NCBI RefSeq assembly: GCF_026460945.1
Contig: NZ_JAOVZV010000026.1
Location: 19,759-83,758 of the forward strand
Reading direction: 5' to 3'
Source: Chryseobacterium luquanense
GTDB lineage: Bacteria; Bacteroidota; Bacteroidia; Flavobacteriales; Weeksellaceae
DNA: 64,000 nt
The notes beneath the pieces were generated by a model, which was not told the DNA's origin, ran no database searches, and saw only the letters and a program-made list of their open reading frames with translations. Of this stretch, positions 44,189-53,422 are shown piece by piece. The translations under genes and the position numbers were made by a program. Every line of letters begins with the position of its first letter. The first letter of the stretch is position 1.

Positions 44189-44896
44189 TTAATATTTTTC
44201 TTTGATACCGATCTCGGTAATTTCGTCGTATTCAATTTGTTGAATAGCGTCTTCGAATGCAAAATAGTTTGCAGCATAAAGAAAGGGCATTGTTAAAAAA
44301 AGTCCGATACCACATGCAAGAATACCAATTTGAGATAAAAGACTTGCAACCAATGAGAATAAGAAAATGTTTAACAGATTTCCTTTTGTCATTACTTTAG
44401 AAATATTCCAGGCAGTTTTGATATCTGTAATTCCTTTGAAACTAATTAATGGGGAAATGTAAAATCCTTTTAATAAGAAATAGTAAATAGCAAAAAACAC
44501 AACAAACATATAGGGGAACATCAGAACTGCAAACATTGGGTTTGCTTCTCCATTTCCATCAGCAGTAATTGCGGCTAATCCTCCGAAAATAATAAACGGA
44601 ATGTACAAAACAAACACACCTCCAATTATAATCAACTGTAAAATAAAATAAGGCATAAAGTCTTTAAAATCGAAAATTTCGCCCGCACTTGGATTTTGAT
44701 TTTTGTTTAGTTTACGTAAATATTTGTAGAAATTCCCCATTGCTAAAAGTCCACAAAATGGGATAATCGACATCAGAAAAGTTACCAAAAAGCCTACGAA
44801 AACACTTCCGAAATCTCTCTTTAAAAGTTCAAAACCTTTGTTGATGTACTCGCCAAATTTAAAATTGATTGGTTTAGGTGTTAAATTTACATTCAT
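44189..44896 (-). CDS. Polytopic membrane protein, function unknown
   Basis: The 235-residue protein has a short soluble N-terminus and about five membrane segments (near 32-55, 82-106, 120-145, 170-190 and 192-212). It resembles DUF975/YciC-like proteins in layout (FGEYINKGFELLKRDFGSVFVGFLV). It is 16 bp after the sigma-54 activator gene and 19 bp before lptE. Confidence 0.65.
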   Translation of the reverse strand: MNVNLTPKPINFKFGEYINKGFELLKRDFGSVFVGFLVTFLMSIIPFCGLLAMGNFYKYLRKLNKNQNPSAGEIFDFKDFMPYFILQLIIIGGVFVLYIPFIIFGGLAAITADGNGEANPMFAVLMFPYMFVVFFAIYYFLLKGFYISPLISFKGITDIKTAWNISKVMTKGNLLNIFLFSLVASLLSQIGILACGIGLFLTMPFLYAANYFAFEDAIQQIEYDEITEIGIKEKY

Positions 44897-44912
44897 AATT
44901 TAGTGTATTATT

Positions 44913-46217
44913 TTATTCTTCTAAGTTGTATTGTTTTATTTTCCTGTATAAAGTTCTTTGTGAAATACCCAACTCATCTGCCGCTCTGTTTCTTCTGCCA
45001 TTGTGCTTTTCTAATGCTTTGATAATTAAATCTTTTTCATTATTCTGAAGAGACAACGATTCGGGAGTATTTTCTTCTACTTCAATGTCTTCAAAATCTT
45101 CGTACGAATCATCTGAATTTGATATAATCGTCGGATTCTGAACATTTTGAATATTCTGATTATTGTTGTTATTATTTTCAAAATATAACAAAGAATTCGC
45201 ATTTGCAGTTTGCTGTGTTTCAGGAGTATAAATTCTGTTAATTAAATTTTTCTCCTGATTGCTCAGATCTGCAGTTCCTCGGTTCTTAATCAGTTCCGAA
45301 GTTAAGGATTTTAAATCATTTAAATCATTACGCATATCGAAGAGAATTTTATACATAATTTCTCTTTCGTTACCAAAATCACTCTGTTTCTGATGGTTTT
45401 GAGTATGATTCACCACCATTGGCAAATGCGCATCCATTGGAATATATTCTGCCAATTTTGCAACCGTTACGTTTCGCTCACGTTCCACAACTGTCATTTG
45501 CTCAACCAAATTTCTCAGCTGACGAACGTTCCCCGGAAAAGCATAACTTTCAATATAATGTACTGCGCTTGAGTCGAGTTCTAACTCAGGCATTCTGTAT
45601 TTTTCGGCAAAATCGATTGCAAATTTTCTGAATAAAAGATGAATATCACCTTTTCTTTCTCTCAAAGCAGGCATGTCTATCTGAACGGTATTCAGACGAT
45701 AAAACAAATCTTCACGGAATCTTCCGTCATGAATTGCCTTCATCATATTCACATTGGTTGCCGCAACAATTCTCACATTAGTTTTCTGAACCTGTGAAGA
45801 ACCTACTTTCATGAATTCACCGCTTTCCAAAACTCTCAACAAACGAACCTGCGTCTGTAAAGGCAATTCGCCCACCTCATCAAGGAAAATTGTTCCGCCA
45901 TCTGCGACTTCAAAATATCCTTTTCTTGTTGCTGTTGCTCCTGTAAAAGCTCCTTTTTCGTGCCCGAAAAGCTCGGAATCAATAGTTCCTTCCGGAATAG
46001 CTCCACAGTTTACGACAATGTACGGTTGATGTTTTCTTTTAGATTCTGAATGAATAATTTTTGGAATAAATTCTTTACCAACACCACTTTCTCCAATTAC
46101 AAGAACTGAAATATCGGTTGGTGCAACTTGAATTGATTTTTCTAAAGCACGGTTAAGTGCGGGAAAATTTCCGATAATTCCGAAACGGTTTTTTATATTT
46201 TGTAGCTCGCTGCTCAT
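44913..46217 (-). CDS. Sigma-54-dependent activator without a receiver domain
   Basis: The start was put at the ATG of MSSELQNIKNRFG; two codons upstream would need TTG. The 434-residue protein goes directly into the AAA+ domain: Walker A GESGVGKE (about 41-48), the sigma-54 contact loop GAFTGAT, Walker B GGTIFLDEVGELP and the arginine-finger region. A Gln/Asn-rich linker precedes a C-terminal Fis-type helix-turn-helix (NRAADELGISQRTLYRKIKQ). It lacks a phosphorylation domain, so its control is not by a classic kinase. It leads the lptE operon. Confidence 0.92.
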   Translation of the reverse strand: MSSELQNIKNRFGIIGNFPALNRALEKSIQVAPTDISVLVIGESGVGKEFIPKIIHSESKRKHQPYIVVNCGAIPEGTIDSELFGHEKGAFTGATATRKGYFEVADGGTIFLDEVGELPLQTQVRLLRVLESGEFMKVGSSQVQKTNVRIVAATNVNMMKAIHDGRFREDLFYRLNTVQIDMPALRERKGDIHLLFRKFAIDFAEKYRMPELELDSSAVHYIESYAFPGNVRQLRNLVEQMTVVERERNVTVAKLAEYIPMDAHLPMVVNHTQNHQKQSDFGNEREIMYKILFDMRNDLNDLKSLTSELIKNRGTADLSNQEKNLINRIYTPETQQTANANSLLYFENNNNNNQNIQNVQNPTIISNSDDSYEDFEDIEVEENTPESLSLQNNEKDLIIKALEKHNGRRNRAADELGISQRTLYRKIKQYNLEE

Positions 46218-46311
46218 AGTCAATTTTAGATTATTTTTCTACAGTTCAATTTTTATCTGTAGAAGATTAGTTAATTTGTTAAGAATGATTTTAATTTTAT
46301 CTTTATAATAA

Positions 46312-46743
46312 TTAACTGATTACATTTAAATAATCTTTATTTCTGATTTTTGAAACTTTAGTTTTAAAATATAAAATATTAGCAAAGAGATTTTCTTTAC
46401 TATTTTTCTCAAAGCTTTTCAGAAGCTGATTATGTTTTTCTTTTTCAGAAAAATCTGCTTCCGATTTATTTTTATAAGAATTATCTTTTTGTTTTCCTGA
46501 GAAGAATTTCTCAATAAGATCAATGGCGTTTTGTTTATGACCAATTGCAAAATTGCGAATTGTTTCATTTCTAAAACAATATTCTTGCGAAATTTCACAT
46601 TCATTGCCTAAAATTCGGTTATAAATCTCGAACAGTTGTTTGCAATCTTCACTTTTGATAGATCCGTTGCTTACCTGCGCCGAGATATTACTGCAAATCA
46701 TCACCAATAAAACACTGAGGCAATATTTTTGAAATTTTTCCAT
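46312..46743 (-). CDS. Small secreted protein, function unknown
   Basis: The 143-residue product has a signal peptide (MEKFQKYCLSVLLVMICSNISAQ). The mature part has two Cys pairs (EDCKQLFE, NECEISQEYC) that may form disulphides, and a Lys/Ser-rich C-terminus. No family is recognised. It lies between miaB and the sigma-54 activator on the same strand. Confidence 0.55.
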   Translation of the reverse strand: MEKFQKYCLSVLLVMICSNISAQVSNGSIKSEDCKQLFEIYNRILGNECEISQEYCFRNETIRNFAIGHKQNAIDLIEKFFSGKQKDNSYKNKSEADFSEKEKHNQLLKSFEKNSKENLFANILYFKTKVSKIRNKDYLNVIS

Positions 46744-46806
46744 TGTCTAGTTTATTGAGTTAATATTGATAATAATTTTATTTAATTCTAAATTTAGGCT
46801 AACTTA

Positions 46807-48243
46807 CTATTTCACCGTTTCTCCTAAAAGCGTGCCTTGAGTATTGTTAAAAACAAAAACGTTCACAATGTCACCCAATTTCTGACCTTCCTGCATATCG
46901 AACACACAAACCGCATTTTGAGAATTCCTTCCTTTCCATTGGTTTTTGTTCTTTTTAGAAATTCCTTCAATCAACACTTCGTGTACTCTTCCAACATAAC
47001 CTTCCATTCTTTTTCTTGAAAGTTCGCCTTGCAAAGCAATAACTTCTGCCAATCGTCTCTGTTTAACATCAGCCGGAATATTGTCTTCCATTTTTTTGTG
47101 AGCAGGAGTTCCTGGTCTTTCAGAATATGAGAACATATAGCCGTAATCGAATTCAACTTCTCTCATTAAACTTAAAGTATCTTGATGATCTTCTTCAGTT
47201 TCGTTGCAGAAACCGATAATCATATCTTGTGAAAACGAAATATCCGGAACGATTTCTTTCGCTTTTCTAATTAATTCTAAATATTCTTCTCTTGTATGTT
47301 GTCTGTTCATAGCTTCCAGCATTTTGTTGCTTCCACTTTGAACAGGTAAGTGAACATAATTACAGATATTATCGTGTTTAGCAATCATTCTGAAAACCTC
47401 CAAATCCATATCCTGAGGATTGGATGTTGAAAATCTTATTCTCATTTGAGGAACTGCTTTTGCAACAGAATCAAGCAGTTGAGAAAAATTAATCGCTGTA
47501 GCTTTCTGCATTTCAGATGCTTTGGCAAAATCTTTCTTAGGACCGCCTCCATACCAAAGGTAAGAATCTACGTTTTGGCCCAATAAGGTAATTTCTTTGT
47601 AACCGCTTTCCCAAAGACTTTTACATTCCTCCAAAATAGAATGTGGATCACGGCTTCTCTCACGACCTCTCGTAAATGGAACAACGCAAAAAGTACACAT
47701 ATTATCGCAACCTCTCGTTATTGTAACGAACGCTGTAACGCCATTTCCGCCTAAACGAACCGGATTAATATCTGCGTAAGTCTCTTCTTTTGAAAGAATT
47801 ACATTGATGGCATCTCTTCCGTCTTCAGTTTCTTTTAATAAGTTTGGTAAATCTCTGTACGCATCGGGACCAACAACAAGATCAACCAATTGTTCCTCTT
47901 CCAAGAATTTGGTTTTCAGTCTTTCAGCCATGCAACCTAAAACTCCAACCGTCATGTTTGGACGTTCTTTTTTTAGATTTTTGAATTGCGCAAGTCTCAT
48001 TCTCACAGTTTGTTCAGCCTTTTCACGAATTGAACAAGTATTAAGGAGAATTAAATCTGCTTCTTCTACTTTTAAAGTGGTATTGTAACCTTGCTCGTTA
48101 AGAATTGACGCAACAATTTCAGAATCTGAGAAATTCATCTGACAACCGTAGCTTTCTAAAAACAGTTTTTTAGAATTTCCGGTCTTTTCTGCAATGGCAA
48201 AGGCTTCACCCTGTTTTGTTTCGTCTATATATTTTTCCTGCAC
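46807..48243 (-). CDS. miaB: tRNA-2-methylthio-N6-dimethylallyladenosine synthase
   Basis: The 478-residue enzyme adds the methylthio group at A37 of tRNAs. The N-terminal cluster cysteines are 34 (SYGCQMNFSDSE), 70 (LLNTCSIREKA) and 104 (VLGCMAERL). The radical SAM cysteines are 179, 183 and 186 in CDNMCTFC. A C-terminal TRAM domain follows. Its upstream region holds a strong promoter overlapped at -33 by a TGACA-N3-TGTCA palindrome. Confidence 0.96.
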   Translation of the reverse strand: MQEKYIDETKQGEAFAIAEKTGNSKKLFLESYGCQMNFSDSEIVASILNEQGYNTTLKVEEADLILLNTCSIREKAEQTVRMRLAQFKNLKKERPNMTVGVLGCMAERLKTKFLEEEQLVDLVVGPDAYRDLPNLLKETEDGRDAINVILSKEETYADINPVRLGGNGVTAFVTITRGCDNMCTFCVVPFTRGRERSRDPHSILEECKSLWESGYKEITLLGQNVDSYLWYGGGPKKDFAKASEMQKATAINFSQLLDSVAKAVPQMRIRFSTSNPQDMDLEVFRMIAKHDNICNYVHLPVQSGSNKMLEAMNRQHTREEYLELIRKAKEIVPDISFSQDMIIGFCNETEEDHQDTLSLMREVEFDYGYMFSYSERPGTPAHKKMEDNIPADVKQRRLAEVIALQGELSRKRMEGYVGRVHEVLIEGISKKNKNQWKGRNSQNAVCVFDMQEGQKLGDIVNVFVFNNTQGTLLGETVK

Positions 48244-48322
48244 TGTAGTCGATTTAAAGTTCAGAATTCAAAAATACAAGATTATGCAATAATGAATTTA
48301 AATTTTGAACAAATTGAATTTG

Positions 48323-48353
48323 CAAAGATACAAAATATTGTGACAGATTGTCA
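48323..48353 (-). promoter_or_regulatory. miaB promoter with TGACA-N3-TGTCA palindrome at -33
   Basis: The -7 element TATCTTTG (48323-48330, minus strand) lies 10 bp from the palindrome TGACA-GAT-TGTCA (48341-48353). The palindrome fills the place of the -33 element. The same core lies before lon. Confidence 0.65.
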
Positions 48354-48398
48354 GACCCAAATAATTAGAGTTAAAATACTTTATCAAACATATTTAGA

Positions 48399-49121
48399 TT
48401 AATTAGCATTAAACCTTATTGGCATTCTAAAAACCTGTTTTATGGGAACGCCTTTATAATAACTTGGTTTCCAGTAAGATTTTTTTGTATTTGATGCACA
48501 ATCAACAACCATTTTATTAAACTTTTCTAAATTTGACTCATTATCAATATAAAAAAAGCCAGCTTCCCCTTTGGTATTTACATCAAAATTAATTGTAAAA
48601 GAATAATCAATATTAGATTTATAACCAGTTGCATCAAAACATTTTACAAAGTTTTCTCTAAACTTCATAATATTGCTTTCTTTGTCTTTATGCATATATA
48701 CAGGCTTTGAAAATTCGTCTTCACTGAATTCCCCTTTAAATAGCAAATCATCAGTAAAAAGAGTACAAAACATAGCGGCCGTTTTATTTCCGTTCAATTC
48801 TGCTGCTTTCCAGTTTTTCATATCCTTCATAACTTCCAAAACCTTATCTTTCATACATTTATTATTCTCAACTGCATCTGAATCATCATCTGAAACATAT
48901 TTAACCTTATTATCTGGGTAAACAATGAATCTCATAAATAAAGCTTCAGTTTTAGCACAAGGTTTTAGGTTGTTTTTTATGATTGCTTTCTGGATATCAT
49001 TATTGTATGCTTGTCGCCCTCCTTCATAAAAATCCTGACCAGTAGGGTAGTTATATAAAACCTGTGCATGAATACAGCAAAAAATAAATGAACTAATAAG
49101 AATTAAAATTTTAATTTTCAT
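48399..49121 (-). CDS. Secreted TonB C-terminal-like protein (1 of 4)
   Basis: The 240-residue protein has a signal peptide (MKIKILILISSFIFCCIHAQ) and two similar halves. The second ends in TINFDVNTKGEAGFFYIDN ... SYWKPSYYKGVPIKQVFRMPI, the strand-helix-strand pattern of TonB C-terminal domains. Unlike real TonB it has no membrane anchor and no Pro-rich spacer. It is the first-listed of four related genes on this strand. Confidence 0.65.
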   Translation of the reverse strand: MKIKILILISSFIFCCIHAQVLYNYPTGQDFYEGGRQAYNNDIQKAIIKNNLKPCAKTEALFMRFIVYPDNKVKYVSDDDSDAVENNKCMKDKVLEVMKDMKNWKAAELNGNKTAAMFCTLFTDDLLFKGEFSEDEFSKPVYMHKDKESNIMKFRENFVKCFDATGYKSNIDYSFTINFDVNTKGEAGFFYIDNESNLEKFNKMVVDCASNTKKSYWKPSYYKGVPIKQVFRMPIRFNAN

Positions 49122-49215
49122 GATAAAAATATTAAAAAAGCCATTACTAAATGTAACGGCGAAAATAAACGAATTAAATCATTTATTAGTGTATTTTAAT
49201 GAGAATTAATTTAGT

Positions 49216-49629
49216 CTAATCTCCATGATCGAAATGATCTGATGTGAAATTTATTTTAATTACTTTTTTTGAACTAATAGGTTTCCCATCTTGTATTGCA
49301 GGTTTCCATTTCTTTTTAACTTTTTTAATGGCAAAATCCATGTCTTCTATAAATAATTCGCTGTTTTTCACTTTTGGTAAAACATTTAGATTCTCTACTT
49401 TTCCCTCTGCAGATACATCAAAAAGAAAGGTAAATTGTCCGTTTACTGCATATTTGCTCATGTCAATATAACCATGAATCATTCTTAGAAATTCTTTACT
49501 GAAAGCGGCATCTCCACCTGGAAATTCAGCAGTTTTATTTACCGTTAAGCTTTCAGAGCTAACTTTTGTTTCCTGTGCAAAACTTTTAAATCCTATTAAT
49601 AAAAGGAGTACAAAAAAATATTTATTCAT
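49216..49629 (-). CDS. Secreted TonB C-terminal-like protein (2 of 4)
   Basis: The 137-residue protein has a signal peptide (ending SFAQ) and the Bacteroidota TonB-type motif FPGGDAAFSKEFL. It then has GQFTFLFDVSAEGKVENLNV and KKKWKPAIQDGKPISSKKVI, which form the usual fold. It contains only this domain. It is 3 bp downstream of the third copy, so the two are cotranscribed. Confidence 0.75.
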   Translation of the reverse strand: MNKYFFVLLLLIGFKSFAQETKVSSESLTVNKTAEFPGGDAAFSKEFLRMIHGYIDMSKYAVNGQFTFLFDVSAEGKVENLNVLPKVKNSELFIEDMDFAIKKVKKKWKPAIQDGKPISSKKVIKINFTSDHFDHGD

Positions 49630-49632
49630 AAA

Positions 49633-50115
49633 TTACATATCTGCCGACAAAGATGAGAAATTCATTTTCAATTTCATCTCAGATTTTACGGGTTGTCCGT
49701 TACACATTGCAGGTTTCCAATTTTTTTTAATTCTTCTCACCACATATTGCATATCATCAAAGAAAACTTCACTATTCAAAACTTTGGGATCTCCCATTAC
49801 ATCGACAACTTTTCCCATTGCATCGATTGTTAAAGTAAAGGTGAAATCACCTGTCAAAGTATAAAAATCAGAATTTAGGTAAGTGTACATATATTTTCTT
49901 AAAATCTCTCTATATGCAGTAGCTCCGCCTTCGAAGCTTGCTGCCTGAAAATCATTACAACCTTTAATTGCAACCTGCATAAAAGGTTCTTTGATGTCGA
50001 TTTTTATCAGATTTTTATTGTTTTCAACGATGAAAGAGTCATCTCTGTCTTCAAGATCCTGAGCAAAAGCAAAATTTGCCACAAAAAGTCCTATAAATAA
50101 AGTGAATGTTTTCAT
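49633..50115 (-). CDS. Secreted TonB C-terminal-like protein (3 of 4)
   Basis: The start is the ATG of MKTFTLFIGLFVANFAFAQ, which begins the signal peptide; the longer frame adds 10 residues. The 160-residue product has ASFEGGATAYREILRKYMY in place of the FPGG motif and then GDFTFTLTIDAMGKVVDVMG and RIKKNWKPAMCNGQPVKSEM. It is closely related to copy 2 in layout. Confidence 0.75.
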   Translation of the reverse strand: MKTFTLFIGLFVANFAFAQDLEDRDDSFIVENNKNLIKIDIKEPFMQVAIKGCNDFQAASFEGGATAYREILRKYMYTYLNSDFYTLTGDFTFTLTIDAMGKVVDVMGDPKVLNSEVFFDDMQYVVRRIKKNWKPAMCNGQPVKSEMKLKMNFSSLSADM

Positions 50116-50161
50116 AAATTTATTTTTACTGAAAATAGAACGCAAAATTATGCCAAAAAAG

Positions 50162-50189
50162 AAAAAAACCTCGCATGATAACGAAGTTT
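50162..50189 (-). terminator. Intrinsic terminator after TonB-like copy 4
   Basis: AAACTTCG and CGAGGTTT (one G-U pair) across 8 nt with a T run on the minus strand. Confidence 0.7.
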
Positions 50190-50211
50190 CTTTACTATAT
50201 TTTAAATAAAA

Positions 50212-50631
50212 TTACCTGCTGTAAGACGCAAATTGTACCCTTTCATTTAAATCTCTGTACCCTCTTGAAAAGCTCAAATTAATAGAAATATTTTCTTTTT
50301 GATTTGAACTAAAATGTTTTTGCATTCTTGAGACATCTCTTTTCACTTCATTTTCAAAAGATTTATCAAAAATCTCAGGAAAAACCTTCACATCGGAAAC
50401 TTTCCCATTTTCGTTAATGGTAAAGTTTACTTTAAAATCACCCAAAACCTGAAATGAGTTTGCAGTATATTGTAAATTATTTACTAAATCATCTTTAAAT
50501 TTCTCAAAACCTTTAGAATACACTTTTTCAATTTTATCTTTATCGGTTTTAATTTCTATACTTGTTTTATTTTGCTGAGAGAAAGAAAAAGTAAATATTG
50601 CAATAGCTAAAAGGGATAATGTTTTTTTCAT
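50212..50631 (-). CDS. Secreted TonB C-terminal-like protein (4 of 4)
   Basis: The 139-residue protein has a signal peptide (MKKTLSLLAIAIFTFSFSQ) and the domain core GDFKVNFTINENGKVSDVKVF. The usual closing KKxWKPA motif is replaced by RMQKHFSSNQKENISINLSF, so this copy is the most diverged. It has its own terminator and is likely expressed apart from copies 2 and 3. Confidence 0.65.
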   Translation of the reverse strand: MKKTLSLLAIAIFTFSFSQQNKTSIEIKTDKDKIEKVYSKGFEKFKDDLVNNLQYTANSFQVLGDFKVNFTINENGKVSDVKVFPEIFDKSFENEVKRDVSRMQKHFSSNQKENISINLSFSRGYRDLNERVQFASYSR

Positions 50632-50728
50632 AATCTACTAATCTTTAGTTTGATAAAGTTACTTTTTAATTTTCGAACAGTAATATTAATTTTTCAACAA
50701 ATCTTGATTTAAAACTAATAATTACAAA

Positions 50729-51967
50729 TTAGTTCACAACATTTGAAACTTTTCTTCCAGTTTCTTTTAGCATGAATGAGATTAAAATTGCCAACACAAT
50801 TCCTCCAATCCAAAATAAAATAGAGTTTTGAAAGTGTAAATCTCCTGAAGCTACATTTCCTAAATTTTCACCAAAAATATTACTAAAAATCGGGCTCAGT
50901 AAAGTGGTTACCCCGAAAGTGATAAAATTTATCGCTCCGGTCGAACTTCCTTTCACATAATCCGGATTAGTTTCTTTGATAACCGAATACGGAATCATCG
51001 CCGCCCCAGAGCCAACTCCTAAAATAAACATGCTGATTTTTGCGGGAAATAATTCCGGTAGGAAAATCAATTGCAACAAACTTAAGATCATTAAAACAGC
51101 TCCACCAATTAAAACAGGTTTTCTTCGACCTAATTTATCAGTAATAAATCCTAATAACGGACAGCCAAAAACCCAACCGAAAGCCACCATTCCACTTGTT
51201 ACTGCAGCATCATGAAATACAAATTGCTTGTCTTTTTCGAAAAAAGCAACTGCCCAAGTCATCGCAAAAATAGTTGTCGGAGCGAATAATAATCCTGAGA
51301 TTAAGCCGCAAAGCCAGGATTGAGGATTTTTAAAAACAACTTTATAGGTTTCAAAGTAACCGACTTTTTTAGAATTCGCGTCAGTTCCTTTTTCTGAATC
51401 TTCTTTTGGAGTTATAAAATAAAGTGCAAACGCAGTAATCACTGTGAAAATACCTGACCAAAGCCAAAAAGTATAAATATCCATTCCAGAATCCACCCAT
51501 GGCCCCACTAAAAATTGTCCGGAAGCTCCGCCCAACATTCCGATACATTGCGTGAAACCGATTGCTGTTGCCAAAGATTTGGATGAAAAACCTTTGCTTG
51601 CGAGATAAACACATCCCGGAAATGCAAAAGCACACCCCGCTCCCTGTAAAAGCCTTCCCGAAATTCCGGCAAACTGACTGGAAATTAGAAATAATAAAGC
51701 TCCCATTCCTAAAATAAACGTTCCTACAAAAAGCGATTTTTTACCTCCGAATTTATCTAAAGCGATACCCGCAAGCAAACTGCAAGTGGAATACGTGTAA
51801 TAATATGTCCCAATCATCCAAATCAAATCTAAATTGTTGGTATCAAAATGATCTGAAAGTTGCGGTAACATCACCGCCGGAGCAGATCTGATAACGTAAT
51901 CAAGAAAATAAAAAAACAGCCCAAAAACCCAGGCAATCACATAAAATTTCTTCAAAGAATCACTCAT
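50729..51967 (-). CDS. MFS transporter
   Basis: The 412-residue carrier has 12 hydrophobic segments. The motif between helices 2 and 3 is AGIALDKFGGKKSLFVG, and its repeat in the second half is LLGFITDKLGRRKPVLIGG. Early residues FFYFLDYVIRSAPAVMLPQ suit the anion/organic-acid carriers (hexuronate or phthalate type), but the substrate is not certain. The ATG at 51967 was chosen over a GTG one codon earlier. A strong promoter lies at 52034-52062. Confidence 0.88.
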   Translation of the reverse strand: MSDSLKKFYVIAWVFGLFFYFLDYVIRSAPAVMLPQLSDHFDTNNLDLIWMIGTYYYTYSTCSLLAGIALDKFGGKKSLFVGTFILGMGALLFLISSQFAGISGRLLQGAGCAFAFPGCVYLASKGFSSKSLATAIGFTQCIGMLGGASGQFLVGPWVDSGMDIYTFWLWSGIFTVITAFALYFITPKEDSEKGTDANSKKVGYFETYKVVFKNPQSWLCGLISGLLFAPTTIFAMTWAVAFFEKDKQFVFHDAAVTSGMVAFGWVFGCPLLGFITDKLGRRKPVLIGGAVLMILSLLQLIFLPELFPAKISMFILGVGSGAAMIPYSVIKETNPDYVKGSSTGAINFITFGVTTLLSPIFSNIFGENLGNVASGDLHFQNSILFWIGGIVLAILISFMLKETGRKVSNVVN

Positions 51968-52033
51968 CACGAAAAGAAAATTGAATATTAAATCATATCG
52001 AACAGATTCTCTGATGCAAAATATTTAATCTTC

Positions 52034-52062
52034 AAAGATAATGAATAAATAAAGATTCAAAA
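52034..52062 (-). promoter_or_regulatory. Promoter of the MFS transporter gene
   Basis: TATCTTTG (52034-52041) and TTTG (52059-52062), 17 bp apart, on the minus strand. Confidence 0.65.
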
Positions 52063-52084
52063 TGAAGCATTAAATTTTAAATAT

Positions 52085-52113
52085 AAAAAAACTCCACAAT
52101 TTCTTGTGGAGTT
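52085..52113 (-). terminator. Intrinsic terminator of lysA
   Basis: 10-bp arms AACTCCACAA and TTGTGGAGTT with a 4-nt loop and a T run on the minus strand. Confidence 0.85.
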
Positions 52114-52121
52114 CTATCGTT

Positions 52122-53321
52122 TTAAATTACTTCAATCTGATTTCTCAGCAAATCTTCAAACTCGTCTCTTTTCCTGATTAAATGTGCTTTTCCGTCTAAG
52201 AAAAGAACTTCAGCAGGTTTTAATCTTGAATTGAAATTTGAACTCATCTCAAAGCCATAAGCTCCAGCATTATGGAAAGCCAAAATATCGCCTTCTCTAA
52301 CTTCATTCAATTTTCTGTCCCATGCGAAAGTGTCGGTTTCGCAGATGTTTCCAACGACTGTATAAATTCTTTCAGCACCTTTTGGATTTGATAAATTTTC
52401 AATTTGATGGTAAGAATCGTAAAACATAGGACGAATCAAATGATTAAATCCTGAATTTACCCCAACAAAAACTGTCGCTGTTGTTTGCTTAATAACGTTT
52501 GCTTTTACAATTAAATAACCACTTTTTCCAACTAAAAATTTCCCCGGCTCAAACCAAAGTTCGAATTTCTTTCCGGTTGATTTAGAAAACTCGGCAATTA
52601 CTTTTTCAACTTTTTTTCCTAAAGTTTTCACATCAGTTTCTTCCTCGCTGTCTTGGTAAGGGATTTTGAAACCGCTACCCATATCCAGATATTTTAGATT
52701 CGGGAAATGCTCAGATAATTCAAGCATAATATCTAAAGCCTGAAGGAAAACATCCGGGTCTTTAATTTCACTTCCGGTATGCATGTGAAGTCCTTCTACA
52801 TTAAGGTTGGTCGATTTCATCACTCTTTCAATATGACGAACCTGATGAATTGAAATACCGAATTTTGAATCGATGTGCCCTGTTGAAATTTTATAATTTC
52901 CGCCTGCAAAAATATGTGGATTAATTCTGACTAAAATAGGATAAGAACTTCCGTATTTGTTTCCGAACTGCTCTAAAATCGAGATGTTGTCTATGTTGAT
53001 ATGAACTCCAAAAGACATCGCCTCCTCGATTTCAGCCAAATCAACACAGTTTGGTGTAAACAGGATTTTTTCTTTTGGAAAACCTGCTTTCAGACCTAAT
53101 TTTACTTCATTTATTGATACGCAATCCAAAGATGCACCCAAGTTCTTGACATATTTTAGAATATTAATGTTTGTCAATGCCTTTGCAGCATAAAAAAACT
53201 TAGTGTGTTTTAAAAAAGAAGATGTAAGCTTTTCGTATTGAATTTTGATGGATTCTGCATCGTAAACGTACACCGGTGTGCCAAATTCATTGGCAATCTT
53301 TAGTAATTCTTTTGAATTCAT
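52122..53321 (-). CDS. lysA: Diaminopimelate decarboxylase
   Basis: The 399-residue PLP enzyme makes L-lysine from meso-diaminopimelate. The PLP Lys is 47 in FFYAAKALTN. Further family motifs are HMHTGSEI, DMGSGFKIPY, EPGKFLVGKSGYL and GNICETDTFA, with the substrate-site Cys. It is a complete alanine-racemase-fold decarboxylase. It has no promoter of its own in the 19 bp between its start and the leader terminator, so it must be read through that terminator (see 53341-53507). Confidence 0.95.
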   Translation of the reverse strand: MNSKELLKIANEFGTPVYVYDAESIKIQYEKLTSSFLKHTKFFYAAKALTNINILKYVKNLGASLDCVSINEVKLGLKAGFPKEKILFTPNCVDLAEIEEAMSFGVHINIDNISILEQFGNKYGSSYPILVRINPHIFAGGNYKISTGHIDSKFGISIHQVRHIERVMKSTNLNVEGLHMHTGSEIKDPDVFLQALDIMLELSEHFPNLKYLDMGSGFKIPYQDSEEETDVKTLGKKVEKVIAEFSKSTGKKFELWFEPGKFLVGKSGYLIVKANVIKQTTATVFVGVNSGFNHLIRPMFYDSYHQIENLSNPKGAERIYTVVGNICETDTFAWDRKLNEVREGDILAFHNAGAYGFEMSSNFNSRLKPAEVLFLDGKAHLIRKRDEFEDLLRNQIEVI

Positions 53322-53340
53322 ATTTTTTTAAATTTAACAT

Positions 53341-53375
53341 AAAAAAAGGCAGATCCTTTGGGAAAAGAGTCTGCC
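53341..53375 (-). terminator. Attenuator terminator of lysA
   Basis: On the minus strand GGCAGA (53370-53375) pairs with TCTGCC (53348-53353), with further pairing inside, followed by seven T (53341-53347). It ends 19 bp before the lysA ATG. Confidence 0.8.
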
Positions 53376-53422
53376 ATTACAATTATTTTTTATGCAATAC
53401 AACTCTTTTAGGTATTCCAAAC
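53357..53422 (-). promoter_or_regulatory. Candidate lysA antiterminator
   Basis: AAAAGAGT at the leader stop codon (53402-53409, minus strand) is fully complementary to ACTCTTTT (53363-53370) in the 5' half of the terminator. TTTGG (53418-53422) and CCAAA (53357-53361) add five pairs across a small internal loop. The terminator and this stem cannot form together. Confidence 0.6.
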
